From the NCBI GenBank assembly GCA_025357995.1, contig JANYLF010000221.1, positions 1 to 5,077 on the forward strand: a stretch of DNA of 5,077 nt, given 5' to 3'. Positions 1-5,077 of the stretch are shown here, piece by piece. The translations under genes and the position numbers were made by a program. How positions within the stretch are numbered: position 1 is the first letter of the stretch; every line of letters begins with the position of its first letter. Under the pieces are notes generated by a model. It did no database searches. It was given only the letters and a program-made list of their open reading frames with translations, and was not told the DNA's origin. Source of the DNA: Acidimicrobiia bacterium. Lineage in GTDB: Bacteria > Actinomycetota > Acidimicrobiia > IMCC26256 > JAENVU01.

Positions 1-114
1 CCCTCGTGTTGTGAAAACGAGCGTGCCGATCATGCCCACGGAGTGTGGTCGTTCGACAGCGGAAGGTATGAACTGGCAGGATTGTGCAATGCAAAGCGTG
101 CCGGGGGGCATTGA
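1..114. other. 5' edge region with no supported gene
   Basis: No convincing gene is visible here. Two plus-strand frames are open from the window edge, one to TGA at 112-114 and one to TGA at 119-121, and a minus-strand frame is open from 111 to the edge. In the two plus frames the third-position G/C content is clearly lower than in the confident genes downstream, and none of the translations resembles a family I know. A weak imperfect inverted repeat (CTCGT at 3-7 and ACGAG at 17-21, loop of nine) lies at the very edge. This is most likely intergenic DNA upstream of the small membrane-protein gene, possibly with the end or start of a neighbour just outside the window. Confidence 0.4.
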
Positions 115-414
115 GTGCTGATATCGATGGGCGGGGCCTACGCGATCGGCGTGGCCGGCGTGATCTGGTTCGCGATCGATTCCGCGCGGATCCCGCCGAT
201 GATCTGGTACTGGTCGGGCTACTCGCGGCTCGCGTGGTGGAGCGCCATACTCTTCTGTTTCGTCGCGGGTGGGATTCCGGCGCTCGTTGCCGCCTTCGTC
301 TGGCGATTCAGCGAGGCGCGCAAAGTGTTGCGCCTCGAATACAACGACGTGCGCAAGCAAGGCCGCGCGGCCCGGGAGGCGCGTCTTGGTCGTTCACCCG
401 AGAGCGTCGCCTGA
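115..414 (+). CDS. small two-helix membrane protein, function unknown
   Basis: This 99-residue protein is not one I recognise. It has two hydrophobic segments, about residues 8-21 and 40-63, separated by a strikingly aromatic linker (residues 31-42, WYWSGYSRLAWW, with four Trp and two Tyr). A basic, charged tail follows (about residues 64-99, rich in Arg, Glu and Lys), so it should sit in the cytoplasmic membrane with a soluble C-terminus. Codon third positions are strongly G/C, as expected for a real gene here. The GTG start at 115 follows an in-frame TGA at 112-114 directly, so the frame cannot extend further upstream. A G-run at 103-108 lies six bases before it and may act as the ribosome binding site. 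ATG at 127 (residue 5) is an alternative start. Its last 21 bases overlap the 3' end of the convergent oxidoreductase gene. Confidence 0.72.
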   Translation: MLISMGGAYAIGVAGVIWFAIDSARIPPMIWYWSGYSRLAWWSAILFCFVAGGIPALVAAFVWRFSEARKVLRLEYNDVRKQGRAAREARLGRSPESVA

Positions 415-1641
415 GGACTCGATTCCGCGCGACGGCGTGCGCTCCTCCAACCCCCACGGCGAGCCGTAGGCGGTGAGGAGGTCGAGGTAGGGCACCGCGT
501 CGAATGCCTCGGGCCCGAGGACACCGGCGCCCGACCAGGAACCGGTCGCGAGGAGTTCCATCGCGATGACGGGGTTGATCGCGGTCTGCCACACCACCGC
601 TTGATGTCCGTACTCGGACATGCACCAGTCGTTGTCGACCACGTGATGGAGATACACATCGCGCGGCGCGCCGTCGGGACCAAGTCCGGTGACCCACGTT
701 CCCGCGCACGTCGTGCCGTGCATGCGATCACCCAAGTCCGCCGGATTGGGAAGTGACGCCGCGACGACATCGCGCGGCGACACCTCGACGTCGCGCACGC
801 GGATCTTCTGTGTACGGTCGAGGCCGGTTTTGTGGAGCGCCTCGAGCACCGAGATGAACTCGTCGCCGAGTCCGTACTTGAATGTGACGCGTTGGCAGTC
901 GACCCACCGCGGAATGAGGAGCACCTCCTCGTGCTCGACGTTGACGCACTCGACCGCGCCGATACCTCCAGGGAACACGAAGGTCTCCCGTTCCGAGAAC
1001 GGCGCAGTGGTGTACCACCCGCGTTCACGTTCCCAGATCACCGGCGGATTGAGACACTCCTCGATCGTGGTCCAGATCGAAAAGGTCGGCGCGAAGTCGA
1101 ACCCGTCGATCACGAGGTTCGCACCGTCACGAACGCCGATTTCGTGCACCTCGGAGAACAGATGGTCGGCGGCGTAACGCGCGAAGACGTCCGAGAGGCC
1201 GGGCTCTACGCCCATGCCGACCAGCGCGAGGCGTCCCGCCTGCTCCCACTGGTCCGCGACGCCAAATTGGCCGTCGCCGAGCATCACGCCCGGCTCTTCG
1301 TACGGCCGTTCGGGATGCGGCTGCGAGAGGTGCATGGCCATGTCGAGATAGGTGGTCCCGGCCGCGAACGCGCCGTCGAAGATCGGCGGATTCAATCGGG
1401 GGTCGCACGCGTTCACCACGACATCGGCCCTGATGTCCCGAGCGAGCGCCGCCACCGAGGCCGCACTCGACGCGTCGACCGCGGCGGCGGCGAAGCGGGG
1501 GTCATCGAGACCTGAGATCGCACGGTGGGCACGGTCGGCGTCGAGGTCGGCGATGGTGAGGTGCTCGAAGAAGTCTCGTCGGTGAGCTATGGCGGCCATC
1601 GCCGAGCCGACGCCGCCGGAACCTACGATCAGAATGCGCAT
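394..1641 (-). CDS. saccharopine dehydrogenase family oxidoreductase
   Basis: The 415-residue product starts with a Rossmann fold: glycine-rich GSGGVG at residues 7-12 after a beta strand, then an acidic end to the second strand (ADLD, Asp32), which favours NAD over NADP but does not settle it. The segment DVVVNACDP (73-81) followed by YLDMAMH (98-104), and the later GMGVEPGLSDVF stretch, are the arrangement seen in the saccharopine dehydrogenase / carboxynorspermidine dehydrogenase-like superfamily. The full-length fold appears intact. The family includes lysine-pathway and polyamine enzymes, so the substrate cannot be named from sequence; a cytoplasmic NAD(P)-dependent imine or amino-acid oxidoreductase is the safe call. 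The ATG at 1641 lacks a Shine-Dalgarno sequence but is preceded by TAGCCT six bases upstream, suggesting a leaderless mRNA. The gene is divergent from the three-gene plus-strand unit, and its stop lies inside the small membrane-protein gene. The last dozen or so residues (RTPSRGIESSGDALG) look like a nonconserved tail. Confidence 0.9.
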   Translation of the reverse strand: MRILIVGSGGVGSAMAAIAHRRDFFEHLTIADLDADRAHRAISGLDDPRFAAAAVDASSAASVAALARDIRADVVVNACDPRLNPPIFDGAFAAGTTYLDMAMHLSQPHPERPYEEPGVMLGDGQFGVADQWEQAGRLALVGMGVEPGLSDVFARYAADHLFSEVHEIGVRDGANLVIDGFDFAPTFSIWTTIEECLNPPVIWERERGWYTTAPFSERETFVFPGGIGAVECVNVEHEEVLLIPRWVDCQRVTFKYGLGDEFISVLEALHKTGLDRTQKIRVRDVEVSPRDVVAASLPNPADLGDRMHGTTCAGTWVTGLGPDGAPRDVYLHHVVDNDWCMSEYGHQAVVWQTAINPVIAMELLATGSWSGAGVLGPEAFDAVPYLDLLTAYGSPWGLEERTPSRGIESSGDALG

Positions 1642-1647
1642 TCGCGC

Positions 1648-1653
1648 AGGCTA
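1648..1653 (-). promoter_or_regulatory. candidate -10 box of a leaderless promoter for the oxidoreductase
   Basis: On the minus strand this reads TAGCCT, matching the TANNNT form of actinobacterial -10 elements. Six bases separate it from the ATG at 1641, which would put the transcription start on or very near the start codon. The region between shows no Shine-Dalgarno sequence, in keeping with a leaderless transcript. I see no good -35 element at 17-18 bases upstream. The mirror-image promoter for the opposite gene has the same box type and spacing, which raises confidence in both. Confidence 0.5.
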
Positions 1654-1679
1654 GAGCGTGCGCGATGGCGCCTGGGTGC

Positions 1680-1706
1680 GTTCGCGCGAGCGAACCGCGA
1701 GCGAAC
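1680..1706. repeat. operator-like palindrome plus 11-base tandem repeat
   Basis: GTTCGC at 1680-1685 and GCGAAC at 1690-1695 form a perfect inverted repeat with a four-base spacer. The same stretch contains CGCGAGCGAAC twice in exact head-to-tail tandem (1685-1695 and 1696-1706), so a further GCGAAC half-site occurs 11 bases, about one helical turn, after the first. A second inverted repeat, GAACA at 1703-1707 with TGTTC at 1716-1720, partly overlaps it. The elements lie between the two divergent promoter boxes, where one regulator could control both transcription units. The regulator itself is not in the window. Some repetition of GCGA is expected by chance in DNA of this composition. Confidence 0.45.
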
Positions 1707-1730
1707 ATCGAAGGGTGTTCCTTCGCGGAG

Positions 1731-1736
1731 TAGCGT
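1731..1736 (+). promoter_or_regulatory. candidate -10 box of a leaderless promoter for the three-gene unit
   Basis: TAGCGT matches the actinobacterial TANNNT -10 pattern, and exactly six bases separate it from the GTG at 1743, so transcription would begin at or next to the start codon. A poor -35 candidate, TCGAAG at 1708-1713, has a 17-base spacer and matches TTGACA at three of six positions. A GGAG at 1727-1730 lies 12 bases before the GTG, so an ordinary leadered transcript with a distant Shine-Dalgarno sequence cannot be excluded. Confidence 0.5.
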
Positions 1737-1742
1737 TATCGG

Positions 1743-2678
1743 GTGCTTTGGTGGCGCCGAGCGGACGGCGATCTGGTCAAGGACGGCACCGATCTGCGTC
1801 GGATCATGCCGTACGTCATGCGAACGCGGAACGAGTCCGCGGTGTACTTCGAGCAACGCATCGACGTCCGTAACGCGGAGCGATTCGTACGCGCGTTCAA
1901 CGAGGCGCATCCCGAGACGCGCGCCACGCTGTTCCACGTCGTGCTCTGGGCCTCGCGCCAAAGCCTGATCGAGTTTCCCGCCCTCAACCGTTTTGTGGCC
2001 GGCGGAAGGCTCTACCAACGCAAGGGTCTCTGGATCTCCTACTCCGCGAAGCAGCGGATGAAGCGTGGTGCCCCGCTCATCGTCTTGAAGCGGCGATTCG
2101 AACCGGAGGAGTCGTTCGCGGCGATGGTCGCCGAGATGGGCACCCAGCTCCAGAGCGCGAAGTTCGGCGGAGGGAAGAGTTCGGTCGACGGTGAGCTCGG
2201 ATTGGTGCTCATGCTGCCCGGGTTCTTGCGGCGGGTCGTCTTCGTGGCGTACCGCGCGCTCGAAGCGCTCGGGATGTTCCCGCGTGCGTTCATTGAAAAC
2301 GATCCGCTCTACGCCACGCTGTTCCTCACCGACCTCGGATCGCTGGGCATGGACCCGGCGTATCACCACCTCTACGAGTACGGCACGATCGGTATCTTCG
2401 GCGCCATCGGGCGCGCTCGTACCGAGCTCGTCGGCGACCCGAACACCGGCCGCCTGGAACGGCAACGGATCACCACGGTGCGGTGGAGCTTCGACGAGCG
2501 GGTGGAAGACGGGCTCTACGCGGGCTACGGGTTGAAGCACGCCAAACGCTTGATCGAAGATCCCGTGAAGTTCGGGATCGCACTCGATGATGACGCAACG
2601 CTTGCGCAACTCGGAGCGCCGGATCTCGATCTCACGGCGGACCCCACCGACGCGGTGACCGTCGTCGACGACGCGTGA
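1743..2678 (+). CDS. stand-alone E2-type acyltransferase-fold protein, catalytic His replaced
   Basis: The 311-residue product resembles the catalytic (CAT-fold) domain of 2-oxoacid dehydrogenase E2 subunits but has no lipoyl or E1/E3-binding domains in front. Supporting landmarks are FPALNRF (78-84), TDLGSLGMD (196-204) followed by YGTIGIFGAIG (213-223), matching the E2 'NLGSLG ... ILGVG' strands, and the end motif DERVEDG (251-257) where E2 enzymes have DHRxxDG. The His of that motif, the general base in known E2 and chloramphenicol acetyltransferases, is Glu252 here; Asp256 and Gly257 are kept. A hydrophobic amphipathic stretch at about 152-178 could contact membrane or lipid. Acyl-CoA transferase activity of the usual kind is therefore doubtful. 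The GTG at 1743 was chosen because it sits six bases after a -10-like box and the N-terminal RRADGDLVKD looks like part of the protein; ATG at 1806 (residue 22) is the alternative. It leads a likely operon, overlapping the next gene by four bases. Confidence 0.82.
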   Translation: MLWWRRADGDLVKDGTDLRRIMPYVMRTRNESAVYFEQRIDVRNAERFVRAFNEAHPETRATLFHVVLWASRQSLIEFPALNRFVAGGRLYQRKGLWISYSAKQRMKRGAPLIVLKRRFEPEESFAAMVAEMGTQLQSAKFGGGKSSVDGELGLVLMLPGFLRRVVFVAYRALEALGMFPRAFIENDPLYATLFLTDLGSLGMDPAYHHLYEYGTIGIFGAIGRARTELVGDPNTGRLERQRITTVRWSFDERVEDGLYAGYGLKHAKRLIEDPVKFGIALDDDATLAQLGAPDLDLTADPTDAVTVVDDA

Positions 2679-4225
2679 TCGTCGGTCACGCCGCACCCTT
2701 TCCGCGCGCATCGCTGGCCACACCGCACTACCTCGCGTCGGGGGTTGGTGCGGCGGTGTTCGCTCGGGGCGGGAACGCGATCGACGCGATTGTGGGCGCG
2801 AACCTCGCGCTGGGTGTGGTCGCGCCGTACTACTGCGGGTACGGCGGCGACATCTTCGCGATCGTGTGGGACGGCGAGCTGCACGGCTACCTCGGATCCG
2901 GCCGTTCACCCGCCGCGGCCACGATCGCGGCGGTGCGTGACGCGCTGGGAGGGACGCCGCTGTTGATCGGCCCGCATGCGGTCACGGTCCCGGGTGCGAT
3001 CGCGGGCTGGTTCGAGTTGCTTGACCGCTGGGGCACGATGAGCTTCGGTGAGCTTGCGGCCGATGCGATCCGGTACGCGCGCGACGGCTTCACGGTCACG
3101 CCGCTGGCGGCGGCCGCGGCACAGGGGTACCGGCGCTTGTATCGCAGCTTTCCGGAATGGCAGACGGTCTACGGCAACCTCGAGGTTGGCGACCAGCTGG
3201 TGCAGGAGCCGTTGGCGCGGCTCATCGAGCTCCTCGCCGCCGATGGGCCCGACGCCTACTACCGCGGTCCCGTGGCGGCGGATGTCGTTGCGACGTTGTC
3301 GCGCTACGGCGGCTTGATGTCTACCGCCGATTTCGCGTCGCATACGGGTCGCTGGGGCGACCCGCTACGCGCGCGGTACCGCGACGTGGAGGTCGCCGAG
3401 CTGCCACCACCTACGCAGGGGACGGTGGTGCTCGAGATTCTGCGGATCCTCGACGGTTTCGACCTCGCGTCGATGTCCGCCGCCGACCGTGAACACACGG
3501 TGATTGAGGCAGTGAAGATCGGCCTGCGTGACCGCGACGATCACATCACGGATCCCGCGGCCATGCGCGTCGCACCCACGGATCTTCTTGCCGACGATTG
3601 GATTCACACGCGGCGCGATGCGATCGACCCGCGCCGCGCGAGTGTTCCTCAGCCGGGTCACCCGCAACGCGGCGGTACGGCGTACCTCTGCGCCGCGGAC
3701 GGCGACGGCCTGCTCGTGAGCCTCATTCAGTCGAACTTCTTGTCGTTCGGATCCGGGGTGCACGTGGCCGAGCGGGGTATCAACCTCAACAACCGCGGCT
3801 CGTCGTTCTCGCTCGACGAGACGAGTGTGAACGCGCTCGCGCCGTCGAAGTTGCCGATGCACACGTTGATTCCCGGGATGGTGTTGCGCGACAGTCGGCC
3901 GGCGGTGGTGTTCGGCTCGATGGGTGGCGACGCGCAGGCGCAGATCCACGCGCAACTCCTCACACGGATTGTCGACGACGGCCAGGACCTCCAGGCCGCG
4001 ATCGACGCGCCGCGGTGGCGGGTCGAACCGTGGGATTGGCGCTTGCGGGTGGAAGCATCGCTCGACTCTGGCGTACGCGAGGACCTCACGGCCCGCGGTC
4101 ACGAGATCGTGGAGGTCCCCGATCTCGACTCCGGGATGGGCCACGCGCACGCGATCGGGGTAAGGCCGCATGGCTACGCGATTGCGACCGATCCGCGGGC
4201 CGAGGGTGCCGCGGTCGGCTTGTAA
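2675..4225 (+). CDS. gamma-glutamyltransferase-family Ntn hydrolase (YwrD/oxamate-amidohydrolase-like)
   Basis: The 516-residue product has the GGT layout: a large-subunit region with FARGGNAIDAIVGANLALGV (29-48), GYGGD (55-59) and GSGRSP (74-79), then GGT at 333-335, where Thr335 should be both autocleavage nucleophile and catalytic residue. The small-subunit region has IQSN (351-354), FGSG (358-361), LNNRGSSFS (371-379) and GSMGGDAQAQ (414-423). By my alignment to E. coli GGT, Arg114 corresponds to Arg77 (kept), Asn411 to Phe355, Asp433 to Ser377, and Ser462-Ser463 to His396-Thr397. So residues that hold the glutamyl group are altered, while the hydrolase core is intact. Together with MGGDAQ this points to the YwrD/HpxW-like branch, whose characterised member hydrolyses oxamate. 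There is no signal peptide, so it is probably cytoplasmic, unlike periplasmic GGT. The GTG start lies within GTGA, overlapping the previous stop, with no Shine-Dalgarno sequence, so translation is probably coupled. Substrate unknown. Confidence 0.9.
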   Translation: MIVGHAAPFPRASLATPHYLASGVGAAVFARGGNAIDAIVGANLALGVVAPYYCGYGGDIFAIVWDGELHGYLGSGRSPAAATIAAVRDALGGTPLLIGPHAVTVPGAIAGWFELLDRWGTMSFGELAADAIRYARDGFTVTPLAAAAAQGYRRLYRSFPEWQTVYGNLEVGDQLVQEPLARLIELLAADGPDAYYRGPVAADVVATLSRYGGLMSTADFASHTGRWGDPLRARYRDVEVAELPPPTQGTVVLEILRILDGFDLASMSAADREHTVIEAVKIGLRDRDDHITDPAAMRVAPTDLLADDWIHTRRDAIDPRRASVPQPGHPQRGGTAYLCAADGDGLLVSLIQSNFLSFGSGVHVAERGINLNNRGSSFSLDETSVNALAPSKLPMHTLIPGMVLRDSRPAVVFGSMGGDAQAQIHAQLLTRIVDDGQDLQAAIDAPRWRVEPWDWRLRVEASLDSGVREDLTARGHEIVEVPDLDSGMGHAHAIGVRPHGYAIATDPRAEGAAVGL

Positions 4226-4234
4226 CCTGCGCTG

Positions 4235-5077
4235 ATGGTCGATTCCGTTGCCGAGGTGAGCGCCGCGCTCGTCGCGCACGACTATTTCGCCGACGACGGT
4301 CTGGCGACCGCGATCTTCTTGGCCATGAGCTTGCATCGACCGCTCCTGCTCGAAGGCGAGGCCGGGGTGGGCAAGACCGAGGTGGCCAAGGTGCTGGCGC
4401 GCTGGCAGGGCGCCGAGCTGCTCCGACTCCAGTGTTACGAAGGCATCGACGCGGGCCAGGCGCTCTACGAATGGGACTACTCCCGTCAGCTGCTGCACCT
4501 GCGCGCGACGGAGGCCGCGGGGGCGCCCGTGGAGGAAGACGAGCTCTACACCGAACGGTTCCTGGTGCGCCGGCCGTTGCTCCGAGCAATCGATCACACC
4601 GCCGCCGTCCCACCGGTCTTGCTCGTTGACGAGATCGATCGCGCCGACGACGAATTCGAAGCTTTCCTGCTGGAGTTGTTGTCCGACTATTCGGTGACCA
4701 TCCCTGAGCTGGGGGAGATCCGGGCCGAGACACCGCCCGTGGTGATCCTCACGTCGAACCGCACGCGCGATGTGCACGACGCGCTGAAGCGTCGGTGTTT
4801 GTACCACTGGATCGATCACCCGGATTTCGACCGAGAGGTCGCGATCGTGGAACGCAAAGCTCCGGGTATCTCGTCGTCGCTTGCGCGTGAGGTCGCGGGC
4901 GGGGCCGCGGTGTTGCGCTCGCTCGATCTCTACAAGCCGCCCGGCGTCGCCGAGACGATCGACTGGGCCGCCGCGCTCGAGCGGTTGGGTATGGCCAAGC
5001 TCGACGACGCGGCAGTGACGGCGACACTCGGGGTGGTGTTGAAGTACCGCGAAGATCAGGCTCGGGTGCGCGAGTAC
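4235..5077 (+). CDS. MoxR-family AAA+ ATPase, CoxD-like (3' truncated by window)
   Basis: An open frame runs from ATG 4235 to the window edge with no stop, giving 281 residues and missing only a short C-terminus if it is CoxD-sized (about 295). Walker A is GEAGVGKT (41-48), Walker B is LLVDEIDRAD (129-138), sensor 1 is LTSNRTRD with Asn175, the arginine-finger region is LKRRC (184-188), and a sensor 2-like KPPGVAETIDW lies near the end. The stretch RLQCYEGIDAGQALYEWDYS (64-83) is typical of the CoxD subgroup of MoxR ATPases. CoxD in carboxydotrophs helps mature the molybdenum-copper centre of CO dehydrogenase, usually beside a VWA-domain partner (CoxE); many relatives serve unknown clients. 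It starts nine bases after the GGT-like gene's stop with no evident Shine-Dalgarno sequence, in the same transcription unit. The expected VWA partner would lie just beyond the window. No molybdenum enzyme is visible here, so the CoxD role is inferred from sequence type only. Confidence 0.92.
   Translation, partial: MVDSVAEVSAALVAHDYFADDGLATAIFLAMSLHRPLLLEGEAGVGKTEVAKVLARWQGAELLRLQCYEGIDAGQALYEWDYSRQLLHLRATEAAGAPVEEDELYTERFLVRRPLLRAIDHTAAVPPVLLVDEIDRADDEFEAFLLELLSDYSVTIPELGEIRAETPPVVILTSNRTRDVHDALKRRCLYHWIDHPDFDREVAIVERKAPGISSSLAREVAGGAAVLRSLDLYKPPGVAETIDWAAALERLGMAKLDDAAVTATLGVVLKYREDQARVREY

Noticed and set aside
3..21. Imperfect hairpin at the left edge as a terminator
   Set aside because: The stem is only about five pairs plus a mismatch, with no following T-run, so a rho-independent terminator is not supported.
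1..111. Minus-strand frame open from 111 (or ATG at 33) to the window edge, possibly the start of a divergent gene
   Set aside because: Too little sequence is visible, there is no Shine-Dalgarno or TANNNT box at a fitting distance, and the translation matches nothing I recognise.
32..121. Possible 29-codon leader peptide gene (ATG 32 to TGA 121) overlapping the start of the small membrane-protein gene
   Set aside because: It has no ribosome binding site, lower third-position G/C than the neighbouring genes, and no recognisable leader-peptide signature; chance is the simplest explanation.
219..1028. Second minus-strand frame of 269 codons inside the oxidoreductase region
   Set aside because: It is an alternative frame of the saccharopine-dehydrogenase-like gene, with Ser/Arg-rich composition and no motif support.
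1629..2909. Minus-strand open frame of 426 codons opposite the E2-like gene
   Set aside because: It spans the intergenic region, a well-supported plus-strand gene and the start of the next gene, and has Arg-rich low-complexity composition without family motifs.
2675..4225. Annotation of the hydrolase as a classical glutathione-degrading GGT
   Set aside because: Several glutamate-binding positions differ by alignment with E. coli GGT and there is no signal peptide, so only the family-level call is justified.
3365..4819. Minus-strand open frame of 484 codons opposite the hydrolase and ATPase genes
   Set aside because: It mirrors two confidently identified plus-strand genes. Its translation is rich in Arg, His, Val and Glu with no recognisable domain, typical of an antisense shadow in high-GC DNA.

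Overview
The window is gene-dense, high-GC DNA with strong G/C preference at third codon positions and frequent GTG starts. The protein families, and two TANNNT promoter boxes placed directly before start codons, suggest a free-living high-GC actinobacterium. The closest group (for example Acidimicrobiia-like) is inferred from general character and is not proven by any marker gene here.

Layout: (1) Positions 1-114 hold no gene I can defend. (2) 115-414 (+) encodes a small two-helix membrane protein of unknown function. (3) 394-1641 (-) encodes a saccharopine-dehydrogenase-family oxidoreductase that converges on the small gene and overlaps its end by 21 bases. (4) 1642-1742 is a 101-base divergent intergenic region. 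It carries two promoter-like boxes with identical geometry (TAGCCT or TAGCGT, six bases, start codon) and a compact set of inverted and tandem repeats that looks like an operator. (5) 1743-2678 (+) encodes a stand-alone 2-oxoacid-dehydrogenase E2-type acyltransferase fold, without lipoyl domains, in which the catalytic histidine position reads Glu. (6) 2675-4225 (+) encodes a gamma-glutamyltransferase-fold Ntn hydrolase. It keeps the catalytic threonine but differs at several glutamate-binding positions of classical GGT, so it looks more like the YwrD/oxamate-amidohydrolase branch. (7) 4235 to the window end (+) encodes a MoxR/CoxD-type AAA+ ATPase that is cut off by the window edge.

Genes 5-7 lie on one strand with a 4-base GTGA overlap and then a 9-base gap, so they are almost certainly one transcription unit reading off the divergent promoter region. 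The saccharopine-dehydrogenase-like gene is read in the opposite direction from the same region. A plausible but unproven reading is a small catabolic or amide-processing locus, with an Ntn amidohydrolase or acyl-transfer step and a chaperone-like ATPase that may act with a downstream VWA protein outside the window. I see no RNA gene, CRISPR array, insertion sequence or convincing rho-independent terminator.
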